64,000 nucleotides of DNA from Thalassovita gelatinovora (GCF_001458355.1 NZ_CYSA01000019.1:124001-188000), one strand, 5' to 3'. Positions 54,873 to 63,979 are shown, counted from the stretch's first letter. A program made the numbers and translations. Notes: generated from the letters alone by a model not told the origin.

Positions 54873-55115
54873 ATGTTTACCATCGAACACGATTTCGACG
54901 CGACGGTCGTCACCCTGATCGACGAAGGCACCGCGCCTTTGCAGGAAGATATCACCATAAACGCCTTCGAAGATTGCATCACGGTCGAACAATACGTTGC
55001 ACGGCTGGACAAGGTGCAGAAAATCACCTTTTCGCTGTCTCAGATGCAGGAATTGGCGGCTGCGCTGGATCTTCCCGAAGGGGTGTACAAACTGCGCCCG
55101 GCGGATCAGGACTGA
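54873..55115 (+). CDS. Conserved hypothetical protein, 80 residues
   Basis: An 80-residue acidic protein with no signal or membrane segment (ATVVTLIDEGTAPLQEDITI, ITFSLSQMQELAAALDLPEG). I recall similar small proteins in other Rhodobacterales but no function. Its 3' end overlaps the converging DUF167 gene by ten bases. The ATG lacks a strong ribosome site, so it is less certain. Confidence 0.6.
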   Translation: MFTIEHDFDATVVTLIDEGTAPLQEDITINAFEDCITVEQYVARLDKVQKITFSLSQMQELAAALDLPEGVYKLRPADQD

Positions 55116-55366
55116 TCGATCCGAAACACTTTGTCGCGGGCGGTCTGCCCGCGCACAAGCGTCAAACGGGTTTTGGCCAGACCCAGCGCCTTGGCCAGCA
55201 GTTTTTGCACCGCCGCGTTCGCCTTACCCGCTTCGGGCACGGTGGTGACATAGACGCGGATCACATCGTCTTGCACAACGATCTTGTTGCGAGATGCCTT
55301 CGGTGTGACACGCACAGTGATTTCGGCCCCTGCCACGGCCAGATGACTCAGATCGTCCTTTGCCAT
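55106..55366 (-). CDS. DUF167 family protein
   Basis: An 86-residue UPF0235/YggU-like protein (VRVTPKASRNKIV, VYVTTVPEAGKANAAVQKLLAKALG), a small alpha/beta fold of unknown function. ATG 55366 with AGGGGAT upstream is chosen; the frame continues upstream antisense to the 5' region of the next gene. Confidence 0.88.
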   Translation of the reverse strand: MAKDDLSHLAVAGAEITVRVTPKASRNKIVVQDDVIRVYVTTVPEAGKANAAVQKLLAKALGLAKTRLTLVRGQTARDKVFRIDQS

Positions 55367-55470
55367 GCCATCCCCTTGTTTGATCCGGCCAGAACCATAC
55401 CGGATTTTAACGGCATGGACATCCCCGTTTCCGCCACGAATATTGGGCGAGCACAATAAAGGAGACATCG

Positions 55471-56577
55471 ATGAGCACGGGTTTTTACTGGGACGAACGC
55501 TGTTTCTGGCATGGCGGTGGGGACTATGCGGTCACTTTCCCGCTGGGCGGGCATGTCCAACCGCTGGCTGCGGGGGGATTGGCGGAAAACCCAGAAACCA
55601 AGCGGCGCCTGAAGAACCTAATGGATGTTACCGGATTGTCCGGTGAATTGGCGATGCAGCAGGCCCCGGCGGCCGAATGGCAGGACCTCGCCCGTGTGCA
55701 CCCCGACGAATTCCTGCGCAAGTTCAAGGATCTGTCGGATCAGGGCGGCGGCGAATTGGGCCTGCGCACCCCGTTCTTGAAAGGCGGCTTCGAAATCGCG
55801 GCCCTGTCTGCCGGGTTGGCCAAGACCGCACTGTTCGATGTGCTGCGCGGCAATGTGAACAATGCCTACGCGCTGTCGCGCCCGCCGGGGCATCACTGCC
55901 TGCCGGATTGGCCGAACGGGTTTTGCCTGTTGAACAACATCGCCGTCGCAATCGAAGCCGCCAAAGCCGCCGGATTGGCACAGCGCATCGCGGTGGTGGA
56001 TTGGGATGTTCATCATGGCAACGGCACCGAAGCGATTTTTCTCGACCGTAACGATGTCTTGACGATTTCGCTGCATCAGGAATGGAATTACCCGCTGGAC
56101 ACTGGCGAACTGTCGCAGCGCGGCAGCGGTCGGGGGGAAGGCTTCAACATGAATATCCCACTGCCGCCCGGGGTCGGACATACCGGTTACATCGAAGCGA
56201 TGGACCGGATCGTTCTGCCCGCGCTCACCCGGTTCAAACCCGATGTGATCATCGTCGCCTGCGGTTTCGATGCCAGCATCTATGACATGCTGTCCCGAAT
56301 GATGTGCACGCCGGAAACCTATCGCATGATGACCCGTCAGGTCATGCAGGCAGCGGATGACCTGTGCGATGGCCGGGTGGCCATGGTCCATGAAGGCGGC
56401 TATTCCGAAGTTTATGTCCCGTTCTGCGGGCATGCCGTGCTGGAAGAACTGTCCGGCAGCGCCCTGCGCGCCAATGACCCGATGGCCGAAACCGTCAAGG
56501 CGCGACAACCCAATGCCCGGTTCGATAGCTTTATCAGCGGCTTGATCGGTGAAATGGCGGCCGAACTGTTACAGTAA
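55471..56577 (+). CDS. Histone deacetylase family protein (class II-like)
   Basis: A 368-residue zinc amidohydrolase of the HDAC/AcuC/acetylpolyamine-amidohydrolase superfamily. The catalytic His pair is in SRPPGHHCLPDWPNGFC, the zinc ligands are in VVDWDVHHGNGTEAIF and ACGFDASIYDMLSRM, and HEGGYSE is conserved near the end. Bacterial members deacetylate polyamines, acetoin-pathway proteins or unknown substrates. The substrate is not predictable. Confidence 0.9.
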   Translation: MSTGFYWDERCFWHGGGDYAVTFPLGGHVQPLAAGGLAENPETKRRLKNLMDVTGLSGELAMQQAPAAEWQDLARVHPDEFLRKFKDLSDQGGGELGLRTPFLKGGFEIAALSAGLAKTALFDVLRGNVNNAYALSRPPGHHCLPDWPNGFCLLNNIAVAIEAAKAAGLAQRIAVVDWDVHHGNGTEAIFLDRNDVLTISLHQEWNYPLDTGELSQRGSGRGEGFNMNIPLPPGVGHTGYIEAMDRIVLPALTRFKPDVIIVACGFDASIYDMLSRMMCTPETYRMMTRQVMQAADDLCDGRVAMVHEGGYSEVYVPFCGHAVLEELSGSALRANDPMAETVKARQPNARFDSFISGLIGEMAAELLQ

Positions 56578-56583
56578 CGCGCC

Positions 56584-57144
56584 TCAGACCCGAAACGCGG
56601 TGGCCAGAGCGTCGGGCATGTCGAAATCGGCTAAGGCCCGCGCCCGGCCCTCTGGAGACATTTTGCGGGCGGTCTTGGTGACGATATCGACCAATTGTTC
56701 TTGGCTGCGATCATCTGCAAACGGTTTCAGATACCACCGGATGAAGGTGAAACAGATCACGTCTTCCAGCGCCTGAACTTCGGGGTCCGTCTTGATCCCC
56801 TCCTTGCGCAGCAACACCCGGACACGGTCCTGATCGATCCCAAGGTATCCCGCTTCGGCCATGATCCCGGCAACCCGTTCGCCGTGCCGGCGGCCCTGTT
56901 CCTTGCGCCAAGCGTAATACCCGGCCTTGCCTTCGGGATAGTCCTTGCGCGGCAACAACCAGCGTTCGACATGCTGACCACGTGCCGCAATCTGCAAAAC
57001 CTCGGACGCATCCGGAAATAGTTTCGCAACCTCTTCGCTCATCCTTTCGCCATAAAGCAGCGCCGCAGGGCGGCCTCCTTCCAGTGTCGGATCGGCGGAA
57101 TTGGCGCTGTCTATGGCAGCAAGCGCATCTGTCAGGCGGGTCAT
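56584..57144 (-). CDS. DUF4202 domain-containing protein
   Basis: A 186-residue protein that matches the DUF4202 pattern I recall: ALAAIDSANSADP at the start, LLYGERMSEEVAKLFPDAS, ARGQHVERWLLPRKDYPEGK and YYAWRKEQGRRHGERV. The many His and Asp residues suggest a hydrolase-like metal site. Function is unproven. The start ATG 57144 has AAGGGA upstream. Convergent with the deacetylase-like gene. Confidence 0.82.
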   Translation of the reverse strand: MTRLTDALAAIDSANSADPTLEGGRPAALLYGERMSEEVAKLFPDASEVLQIAARGQHVERWLLPRKDYPEGKAGYYAWRKEQGRRHGERVAGIMAEAGYLGIDQDRVRVLLRKEGIKTDPEVQALEDVICFTFIRWYLKPFADDRSQEQLVDIVTKTARKMSPEGRARALADFDMPDALATAFRV

Positions 57145-57812
57145 GGGATTTCCCTTTTGGTTCAGGTGGGGGCCAATACGTCGCAATCCGCATTGGAAGG
57201 CAAGCGTTTCAGCGAGCTAATAAGTCCCCCCATGACAAATACTCCATTGCAGCCGATCTTGATTTATCAGGACCGGCGTCTCCGGCAGGGTGTTTTACCC
57301 TAAAGATCAACTATCCTAAGCATTGTCATTTTTTTGGCGATAAACAACCGACTGGACATTTGGCCTAGCGCGACTAGACGATTGGACGCCCTGACCGACC
57401 GGATCGTCGTGACACCAAACCCTTTGGATTCACGGGCTTCCAAACGCTCTCATCGAAAAAACATCTCTGCCGTTTGCATCTTTTTAACCATGTCAGGAAT
57501 CCCGATCTTATTCGTCAAAACTATCCCTTGGGTTGTTTTTTTGCCTCTTGTGCAAGTCTACGGGGATTTTTCGGGTAAACCCAACGGCGGGCGTGACGTT
57601 ATTTAGATTAGTAAGTGAAGACCAATGCTGCTGTTTCGCGTACATGAAAAAGAGAGTGTTATGATTGCGGCCATTTGCGGAAAATCAAGTTTTCCGAATA
57701 TTAACAGAAAGTTAATATTGCGGGCAGCGGCCGACCCAAGAGCATTCTATGCGCATGGCATCTGCAGTTGCCCACCCCGTTCGGGCGCGTCTTTCAACAG
57801 AAAGGAAACGGG
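57145..57812. other. 668-base gene-poor, AT-richer region
   Basis: No ORF here looks like a real gene; the longest frames lack a ribosome site and family features. The region holds the promoters of DUF4202 (left) and of the exported-protein/sensor-kinase pair (right). It contains a TTAACCAT sequence (57484-57491), which resembles an alternative CtrA half site, and the two hairpins described separately. Base composition is visibly more AT-rich than the flanks. Confidence 0.6.
57678..57719 (+). promoter_or_regulatory. Two abutting hairpins with an embedded CtrA-type box
   Basis: CGGAAAA-TCAAG-TTTTCCG (57678-57696) is immediately followed by AATATTAAC-AGAAA-GTTAATATT (57697-57719), both perfect with five-base loops. 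The second contains TTAA-N7-TTAA (57701-57715), the CtrA consensus. It lies about 95 bases before the exported-protein gene. Whether it works as DNA operator, RNA structure or both is inference. Confidence 0.6.
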
Positions 57813-58328
57813 ATGATGTGGAAGCCAATAGCCGTATTGGCCGCCGTAGGGTCCGTTTCCGCCCATTTGATGGTCTTGGCTAATTATTCTGGCCCGGAAG
57901 GAGCGACATCCTCCTCGGCATCTGCTGCGCCGCAACCCAAGGCTCAGGCGTCGCGAAACGTTGCCCAGACGATCAGGATCGGTCCTGACAGCGGCGCCGA
58001 GCAAGGGCCTGCGGTCAAGATCGCGCATGAAACTTTTTTCCGGTTTCCCGAAGGCACCCGTATCGTGTCGAAAACATCTACGGATAGCCTGATGATCATC
58101 GACTTGGCGATTCCGATGGACCGTGAGGCCTTGCTTGCGGAAATTGAGGCTGCCGTGAACCAGACACCTTACGGAAAGAAAATGCAGCAACAAGAGCAGC
58201 ACAACTCGATCAAGCTCGAATTCTGGTCAAACGACGGCTCCGGTCAAATCGTGTTGGATGAGATTTCCGATAAAAAAACCTCGGCTTCGATCCGTATTTA
58301 TGGACAAGACCTGTTTTCAAGAACCTGA
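57813..58328 (+). CDS. Hypothetical exported protein upstream of a sensor kinase
   Basis: A 171-residue protein I do not recognise. A hydrophobic N-terminal segment (AVLAAVGSVSAHLMVLA) indicates a signal peptide or anchor, followed by a Ser/Ala/Pro/Gln-rich linker to about residue 55 and an alpha/beta domain. AAGGA precedes the ATG pair at 57813/57816. It ends 67 bases before the hybrid kinase on the same strand, so it may be a periplasmic partner of the kinase. That is inference from position. Confidence 0.72.
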   Translation: MMWKPIAVLAAVGSVSAHLMVLANYSGPEGATSSSASAAPQPKAQASRNVAQTIRIGPDSGAEQGPAVKIAHETFFRFPEGTRIVSKTSTDSLMIIDLAIPMDREALLAEIEAAVNQTPYGKKMQQQEQHNSIKLEFWSNDGSGQIVLDEISDKKTSASIRIYGQDLFSRT

Positions 58329-58395
58329 TTTGAATAAACCCTCCGACGCCCTCATCGAGGGAAGATCATGTAGGGCGAATGTTTGGAGACCCGTA

Positions 58396-60621
58396 ATGAG
58401 TATCTTTCAGAAAGTTTCGGGCATCAAGAAACTCCCGATACTTCTGGTTTTGATTTATCTGGCAGCGCTTCCGTTCATGTTTGCGGTCAAACGGGAACGC
58501 CCCAATCTGACTTTCAACCATCTTGAAATGTATGATGACATCAATGCGTTGATGCAGGTCGAATTCCGGTTCCGCAAATTGCTGGATTCGGTGAACGAAT
58601 ATCGGCTTCACGGCTCGGACAGCGCCCGTGAAGAAATTTTGTTCCATCAAGAAATCCTTCAAATCCGCACCCAGGACGGCCCGACGCAGAATTGGGATAC
58701 ATCCGATTTGCCACAGGGTGGGTCGATGACCGTGGTGGCAACATTGCCGCGAATGGTCGATCTGATCGGGACCGAGGTGACGCAGTATCTGGCCTCGAAC
58801 GATCCGGATCAGGGGCGGCGGCTTGCGGACAAGCTTCAGGCCTACATGTTCGAATTCAATTCCGAACTGATTTTCCTGTCTGATTTTTCCAATCAGACAG
58901 CCCGGCGACAGGAAATCAATCTGGTCGGAAATGTGCAGCGCGATTTCAATTTCCTGTTCGCTATAAACGTGATCATGATCGCCGCGCTGTCGATTTTCGC
59001 CTATGTGCTGACCAACAAGGAACGCAAGCTAACCGAGCGCAGCAAAGAAGTGATCGCGTCAGAGGAAAAAAGCGCGGCCAAGACCAAATACCTCGCTTCG
59101 ATGAGCCATGAAATCCGCACCCCGATGCAGGGCATCATCGGAGTGACACAGATCCTGTCTTCGTCCGATATGAAGCCCGACCAGAAAAAGAATGTCGGGC
59201 TGATCGCGACTTCGGCTTCGACCCTTCTGGCGATCATCAACGATATTCTGGACATCGCCAAGATCGAAGCCGGGCGGATGGAACTGGCCCCGTCACCGAT
59301 CGATTTCCGCCAAACGATCGAAGAAACGGTTCAATTGTGTTCGTCGATCGCCCGGGAAAAGGATGTCGACCTGACCTTTTCCTTCTCGCCCAATCTGCCC
59401 GAAAGCATCCATGCCGATGGCACTCGGTTGAAACAGGTTCTGCTGAATCTGTGCAGCAACGCGATCAAGTTTTCGGCCGGGCAGGTCAGCGGCAGGAAAG
59501 GCGCGGTCGACGTCACGTTTTCGGCGCATGAAGCAGGGCGGGCCTATTTCGAGGTTTCGGATAACGGCATCGGTATGAGCGCCGAGGTGGTCGAACGGCT
59601 GTTTTCCCCCTATACTCAGGCCTCCGCCGACACATCGAACCGGTTCGGCGGCACTGGCTTGGGGCTGACCATTTCCAAACAGATTGTCGAATTGATGTCA
59701 GGCCGAATCCATGTCCGCAGCGAACCGGGCGTTGGATCAACCTTCAGTGTCGATTTCCCGGTCAAGAAAATCGTCAGTCACGAACATAAGATCGACCTGA
59801 AGCATCAAGCGGTAATCGGCTATTTTGCCGACCCGAAAGAAGCCAGCAATCTTAGCGGTCATATCCGCACCGCCAACGGCGTGTATCATGATGCGCAAAG
59901 CTATCAGCAAGTCGTAGATCTACTGCACACATTCGATGCCCCGCCGGTCGTATTGCTGCAACATGCGATTTCGCAGGACCTGCTGGATAACATGATCCGC
60001 ATCACCGATAGTCACCCGCGAGTGCATTTCATCGTGCTGGCCAGCGACGCAGTGCCCGCTCTGACACTGCCTGCCAATTGTACGGTTATGGACACCAAAC
60101 CGCTTCTGCCGTCCAGCCTGCTTGACGCGCTGCAAAACAGCGATCGCACCGAAGCCCGTGGCGTTCCCGGCGATATACCTGAAATCATTGCACCAACCGC
60201 AACGCAGAACCGTAAACGAATTCTGCTCGCCGAAGACAACCAGATCAATCAGATGGTGCTACGCACCCAGCTAAGCCGCATGGGATATGATGTGGACATT
60301 GTCGGGGATGGTGCGCAGGGGCTTCAGCAGTGGTCCAGCGCGGCTTATGACCTGATTCTGAGCGACTGTAACATGCCGGTGATGAACGGGATCGAATTTG
60401 CCCGCAAAGTCCGGGAAACCGAAACCGAGCAAGGCCGCAATAAGACCCCGATCATCGCATTGACCGCCGATGCCTTCGAAGAGCAGAAGATCGAATGCCT
60501 TGAGGCGGGGATGAACGATTTCCTGATCAAGCCGACCTCGATCGAAGAACTAGGCGACAAGCTGGAATTTTGGTTACGCAACGTGACACCACCACATCAG
60601 AAGGTGCAGATGGTGAGTTAA
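58396..60621 (+). CDS. Hybrid sensor histidine kinase/response regulator
   Basis: A 741-residue membrane kinase. TM1 lies at about 13-30, a periplasmic sensor at about 31-185 and TM2 at about 186-205. HisKA has the phospho-accepting His in MSHEIRTPMQGIIGV near residue 238. The ATPase has NLCSNAIKFS, VSDNGIGMS and GGTGLGL. A degenerate receiver-like segment (about 470-590) lacks the phospho-Asp pattern. The true C-terminal receiver has AEDNQINQMVL, the phospho-Asp in ILSDCNMPVMNG and the Lys in FLIKP. No Hpt domain is present, so the phosphorelay partner is elsewhere. The start is ATG 58396 with GGAG upstream. Confidence 0.92.
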   Translation: MSIFQKVSGIKKLPILLVLIYLAALPFMFAVKRERPNLTFNHLEMYDDINALMQVEFRFRKLLDSVNEYRLHGSDSAREEILFHQEILQIRTQDGPTQNWDTSDLPQGGSMTVVATLPRMVDLIGTEVTQYLASNDPDQGRRLADKLQAYMFEFNSELIFLSDFSNQTARRQEINLVGNVQRDFNFLFAINVIMIAALSIFAYVLTNKERKLTERSKEVIASEEKSAAKTKYLASMSHEIRTPMQGIIGVTQILSSSDMKPDQKKNVGLIATSASTLLAIINDILDIAKIEAGRMELAPSPIDFRQTIEETVQLCSSIAREKDVDLTFSFSPNLPESIHADGTRLKQVLLNLCSNAIKFSAGQVSGRKGAVDVTFSAHEAGRAYFEVSDNGIGMSAEVVERLFSPYTQASADTSNRFGGTGLGLTISKQIVELMSGRIHVRSEPGVGSTFSVDFPVKKIVSHEHKIDLKHQAVIGYFADPKEASNLSGHIRTANGVYHDAQSYQQVVDLLHTFDAPPVVLLQHAISQDLLDNMIRITDSHPRVHFIVLASDAVPALTLPANCTVMDTKPLLPSSLLDALQNSDRTEARGVPGDIPEIIAPTATQNRKRILLAEDNQINQMVLRTQLSRMGYDVDIVGDGAQGLQQWSSAAYDLILSDCNMPVMNGIEFARKVRETETEQGRNKTPIIALTADAFEEQKIECLEAGMNDFLIKPTSIEELGDKLEFWLRNVTPPHQKVQMVS

Positions 60622-60671
60622 ACCGGCGCTTGCAGCCGCCCCCCCCCCCGGAAACAGCACGAACCTACAGG

Positions 60672-60704
60672 TAAGGCACCGGGAACGGTGCCTTATTTTA
60701 TTTT
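60672..60704 (+). terminator. Rho-independent terminator after the hybrid kinase
   Basis: The nine-base arms TAAGGCACC and GGTGCCTTA surround GGGAAC and lead into TTTTATTTT. It lies about 50 bases after the stop, past a run of eleven C. Confidence 0.9.
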
Positions 60705-60794
60705 CGGCACGATGAAAAACCCGCTGGCAACGCAAAACCGCCGTTCCAGCGCCAGCGTCAGGAAACGGCCACAATACTGAATATGCAGGGAATT

Positions 60795-60870
<76 letters not shown>

Positions 60871-60962
60871 ATTTTCAGGCCGATTTGACCTGTGCGCCGC
60901 TACTTAGGCAATGCTGCGGGCGGGATCAAGCGGAAAATTCCGCCCGCAGTCACGAAATGTGA

Positions 60963-61283
60963 TTATTCGTCGTCGTCGGCTGGAACATCCGCCAGTTCAT
61001 CCAACGAAACGTTATCGTCTTCTTCGTCATCCAGCAGATCGTCGTCCAGATCGACATCGACATCTGCGTCATCGACCAGATCGGTATCGTCATCGGATTC
61101 AGCCGCTGCGGCCTTCTTGGTGGCTGCATCTTCGGCGTCGGCCGAAATCATCCGGCTCTTGCCATTCTGCATCTCGACGATGTCGCCGGTATACGGGCTG
61201 ACGATCGGAACTTTGTTCAGGTCGTAAAACCGCTTGCCCGTGGTCGGGCAAACACGTTTCACACCCCATTCTTCCTTGGGCAT
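60963..61283 (-). CDS. FYDLN acid domain protein (TIGR02300)
   Basis: A 106-residue alphaproteobacterial protein. The N-terminal half contains KRVCPTTGKRFYDLNKVPI and PIVSPYTGD, the signature region. The C-terminal half is almost entirely Asp/Glu/Val (DDDTDLVDDADVDVDLDDD), an extreme acidic tail. Function unknown. Confidence 0.92.
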   Translation of the reverse strand: MPKEEWGVKRVCPTTGKRFYDLNKVPIVSPYTGDIVEMQNGKSRMISADAEDAATKKAAAAESDDDTDLVDDADVDVDLDDDLLDDEEDDNVSLDELADVPADDDE

Positions 61284-61404
61284 CTGCGATCCCTTTCAAT
61301 TCATTCAATTGGTCTTGTCGACGATCTGCGCCACCTGCCATAACGGGCCGTGTGAGTCAAAGGCTTTAAAGGATAGATGGGTCGTGAGATCGGGCAAAGC
61401 CGAT

Positions 61405-62097
61405 ATGGGGCAACATATTCTGGATGGCAATCCCCCGGTTCGGGTTTATCTGCGCCGTTCGGCGCAGGCTCGCAGGATATCGCTGCGGGTGTCGGGATTG
61501 GACGCCAAGGTCACGCTGACCCTGCCCCGAGGGGTAGCAAAATCCGAAGCCGTCGCCTTTGCAGAAGAAAAGGCCGACTGGCTGCGCCTACAACTGAGGA
61601 CAACCCCCCAAGCCAATACAGTCGGTCCGGGAACCGAATTGCCCTGTGAAGGTGAACTGCTGCGCGTCGTGCAAGGGTCTGGTCGGCGGATTCGCATGGA
61701 ACATGGTGAAATCCTTGTCCCCGGAAATCCCGATAGCGCTGGAGCGCGGCTGGCGGGGCATCTCAAACAGTTGGCGCGCACGCGGCTGTCACAGGCATCA
61801 GATCGCTATGCCGCCGCGCTGGGGCAGGAATATCACCGGCTGACCTTACGCGACACCCGTTCGCGCTGGGGATCATGTTCGTCAGCCGGGGCGCTGATGT
61901 ATTCCTGGCGGCTGATCATGGCACCGCCCGAGGTACTGACCTATGTCGCCGCGCACGAGGTCGCCCATCTGCGCCACATGAACCATTCCGCCACATTCTG
62001 GAAAGAGGTCGAAAACCTCTATGGCGACTATGATGTACCGCGCGCATGGCTGCGCGATAATGGCGCGAAATTGCACCGCTTCCGGTTTGGCAATTGA
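61405..62097 (+). CDS. YgjP-like metallopeptidase (M48/DUF45)
   Basis: A 230-residue zinc peptidase of the YgjP/SprT-like group. The HExxH motif is in VAAHEVAHLRHMNHSATFW, and the preceding DTRSRWGSCSSAGALMYSWRL is diagnostic. The basic N-terminal part (RRSAQARRISLRVSGLD) is shared with the family. The start is uncertain: ATG 61405 has a poor ribosome site and a GTG at 61384 is an alternative. Substrate unknown. Confidence 0.88.
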   Translation: MGQHILDGNPPVRVYLRRSAQARRISLRVSGLDAKVTLTLPRGVAKSEAVAFAEEKADWLRLQLRTTPQANTVGPGTELPCEGELLRVVQGSGRRIRMEHGEILVPGNPDSAGARLAGHLKQLARTRLSQASDRYAAALGQEYHRLTLRDTRSRWGSCSSAGALMYSWRLIMAPPEVLTYVAAHEVAHLRHMNHSATFWKEVENLYGDYDVPRAWLRDNGAKLHRFRFGN

Positions 62098-62107
62098 CAT
62101 CCCACAA

Positions 62108-62141
62108 GATGTGATCACAAAAAAGGTATGCTTATCACATC
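62108..62141 (+). promoter_or_regulatory. Possible GntR autoregulatory operator over the ribosome site
   Basis: GATGTGAT (62108-62115) and ATCACATC (62134-62141) form an eight-base inverted repeat across the AAAAAGG ribosome site and ATG of the GntR gene, with the palindrome TGTGATCACA (62110-62119) nested in the left arm. A repressor bound here would block translation initiation or transcription of its own gene. Assignment to GntR is inferred from position. Confidence 0.5.
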
Positions 62142-62778
62142 GCGCCCCGAATCCACCCCCAGCTCTGCCCATGACCGTGTTTATCGCGGCTTACGCAGCC
62201 GCATCATGCATGGCGAAATCGCCCCGGGTCAGGCCCTGACCCTGCGCGGGATCGGCAAGGAATTCGGGGTATCGATGACACCGGCGCGGGAATCGGTGCG
62301 TCGTCTGGTGGCCGAAGGGGCGCTGACGCTGTCGACCTCGGGCCGGGTTTCGACGCCCGAATTGAGCAACGAAAGGATCGAGGAACTGGCCGCGCTGCGG
62401 TCCCTGATCGAGGTCGAACTGGCCAGCCGCGCCCTGCCGCGGGCGCACATGGCGCTGATCGAACGGCTGCAGACGATCAATAATAGCGTCGCCGAAACCA
62501 TAACGCGTCAGGATGCGGTCGGATATATCCGCACCAATCTGGAATTTCACCGCACGCTGTATCTGCGGGCACAGGCGCCGGCGATGCTGGCAATGGCCGA
62601 AACCGTCTGGCTGCAACTGGGACCTACGATGCGGGCGCTTTACGGGCGTTTGCGGCGCAAGGAACCGCCGCATTACCACCGCCTGATCATTGCCGCCTTA
62701 CGGGCCGGGGATGAACCGGGCTTGCGTTTGGCGGTGCGCTCGGACGTGACCCAAGGCCTGAAAATGTTGGCCGGGTAA
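62128..62778 (+). CDS. GntR family transcriptional regulator (FadR subfamily, FCD domain)
   Basis: A 216-residue regulator. The N-terminal winged helix is in LRSRIMHGEIAPGQALTLRG and EFGVSMTPARESVRRLVAEG. The all-helical FCD effector domain follows (LRSLIEVELASRALP and EFHRTLYLRAQ), with His residues that bind metal in relatives. The effector is unknown, often an organic acid. The antiporter gene begins seven bases after its stop, so they are probably cotranscribed and the regulator may respond to the ion or acid the transporter handles. Confidence 0.9.
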   Translation: MLITSRPESTPSSAHDRVYRGLRSRIMHGEIAPGQALTLRGIGKEFGVSMTPARESVRRLVAEGALTLSTSGRVSTPELSNERIEELAALRSLIEVELASRALPRAHMALIERLQTINNSVAETITRQDAVGYIRTNLEFHRTLYLRAQAPAMLAMAETVWLQLGPTMRALYGRLRRKEPPHYHRLIIAALRAGDEPGLRLAVRSDVTQGLKMLAG

Positions 62779-62785
62779 GACTGAA

Positions 62786-63979
62786 ATGTACGCCATGAAC
62801 GTGAATATCGCCCAGACGCTGATGGTTCTTGGAATGTTGTTCCTAGCCGGATTGGCCGCTGACGAAATCGGGCGTCGCACCCATTTGCCGCGCGTTACCT
62901 TGCTTTTATCCTGTGGTGTTCTGGCCGGCAGTGCCGGGCTGAACCTGATTCCCGCTGCGGTACAGGATTGGTACGAATTTTTGTCTGCCATGGCCCTGAC
63001 AATGGTCGCTTTCCTTCTGGGTGGCGGGTTGACAGCCGCCCAGATCACTTCAAACGGTCGGGCAATCATACGTGTATCCATCGCGATCGTGTTGACCACG
63101 GTCTTTTGCGTGGCGGGCGGGCTTTGGCTGATCGGGATCGCACCAACCCTGGCGCTGAGTGCCGGGGCCATTGCCTGCGCCACCGACCCGGCGTCGACCC
63201 AGGACACCATTGCGCAATCGGGGGCAAAGGGGCGCTTTCCCGATACGTTGCGCGGAATCGTGGCAATCGACGATGCCTGGGGCATGATCGTTTTCAGCCT
63301 GGCGGTTGTCGTCGCCGAAGCCCTGCAAGCTGGCAACGTGGAACTTGCGGTACTGCAAGACGCAGCAAAGGAAATCGGCGGCGCGCTGGCCTTGGGATTG
63401 GTGATCGGGTTGCCCGCCGCGACATTGACCGGGCGGGTCCGCAAAGGCGAACCGTTGCAGTCCGAAGCTCTGGGTCTGGTTTTCCTTACCGCTGGGGTTT
63501 CGATGTGGCTTGGCGTGTCCTTCCTGCTGACCGGTATGGTCGTGGGGGCCGTTGTGGCCAACCGGGCCAAGCACCACGACTATGCCTTTCACGAAATCGA
63601 ACATATCCAATGGCCGTTCATGATCCTGTTTTTCATCCTTGCCGGGGCTTCGCTGAACCTATCGCATCTTGCCGGGATCGGTTGGATCGGGGCCGGGTAT
63701 GTCGTGCTGCGCATTTTGTCCCGCGCCATTGGTGGGATGATTGGTGGGGCATGGGCCGGGATACCGCGCTGGCAACGGCCTTGGTTCGGGCTGGCGCTGT
63801 TGCCGCAGGCGGGGGTCGCGGTCGGCATGGCTTTGGTCGCGGCACAGAAATTCCCCGAACATGCCGAAACGCTGCTGGCGCTGGTGATCGGCACCACAGT
63901 TCTGTTCGAACTGATCGGACCGCTGTCGACCATGATTGCGTTGCGGCAGGTCGCTCATAAGTTGGATGGCCACACCTAG
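62786..63979 (+). CDS. Cation:proton antiporter (CPA family)
   Basis: A 397-residue transporter of the Na+/H+ exchanger fold with about twelve membrane segments. The family features are HLPRVTLLLSCGVLAGSAGL at the N-terminus, the discontinuous helix region ACATDPASTQDTIAQSG with conserved Asp, and VAIDDAWGMIVFSLAVV with the paired Asp of the ion site. It lacks a C-terminal Rossmann domain, unlike KefB/KefC. The ion is not certain (Na+ or K+). An alternative ATG lies nine bases in. Confidence 0.88.
   Translation: MYAMNVNIAQTLMVLGMLFLAGLAADEIGRRTHLPRVTLLLSCGVLAGSAGLNLIPAAVQDWYEFLSAMALTMVAFLLGGGLTAAQITSNGRAIIRVSIAIVLTTVFCVAGGLWLIGIAPTLALSAGAIACATDPASTQDTIAQSGAKGRFPDTLRGIVAIDDAWGMIVFSLAVVVAEALQAGNVELAVLQDAAKEIGGALALGLVIGLPAATLTGRVRKGEPLQSEALGLVFLTAGVSMWLGVSFLLTGMVVGAVVANRAKHHDYAFHEIEHIQWPFMILFFILAGASLNLSHLAGIGWIGAGYVVLRILSRAIGGMIGGAWAGIPRWQRPWFGLALLPQAGVAVGMALVAAQKFPEHAETLLALVIGTTVLFELIGPLSTMIALRQVAHKLDGHT

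Noticed and set aside
57334-57816. Small ORFs in the gene-poor region (57334-57606 and 57625-57816)
   Set aside because: No ribosome site, no family features, AT-rich composition and overlap with the hairpins and CtrA box.
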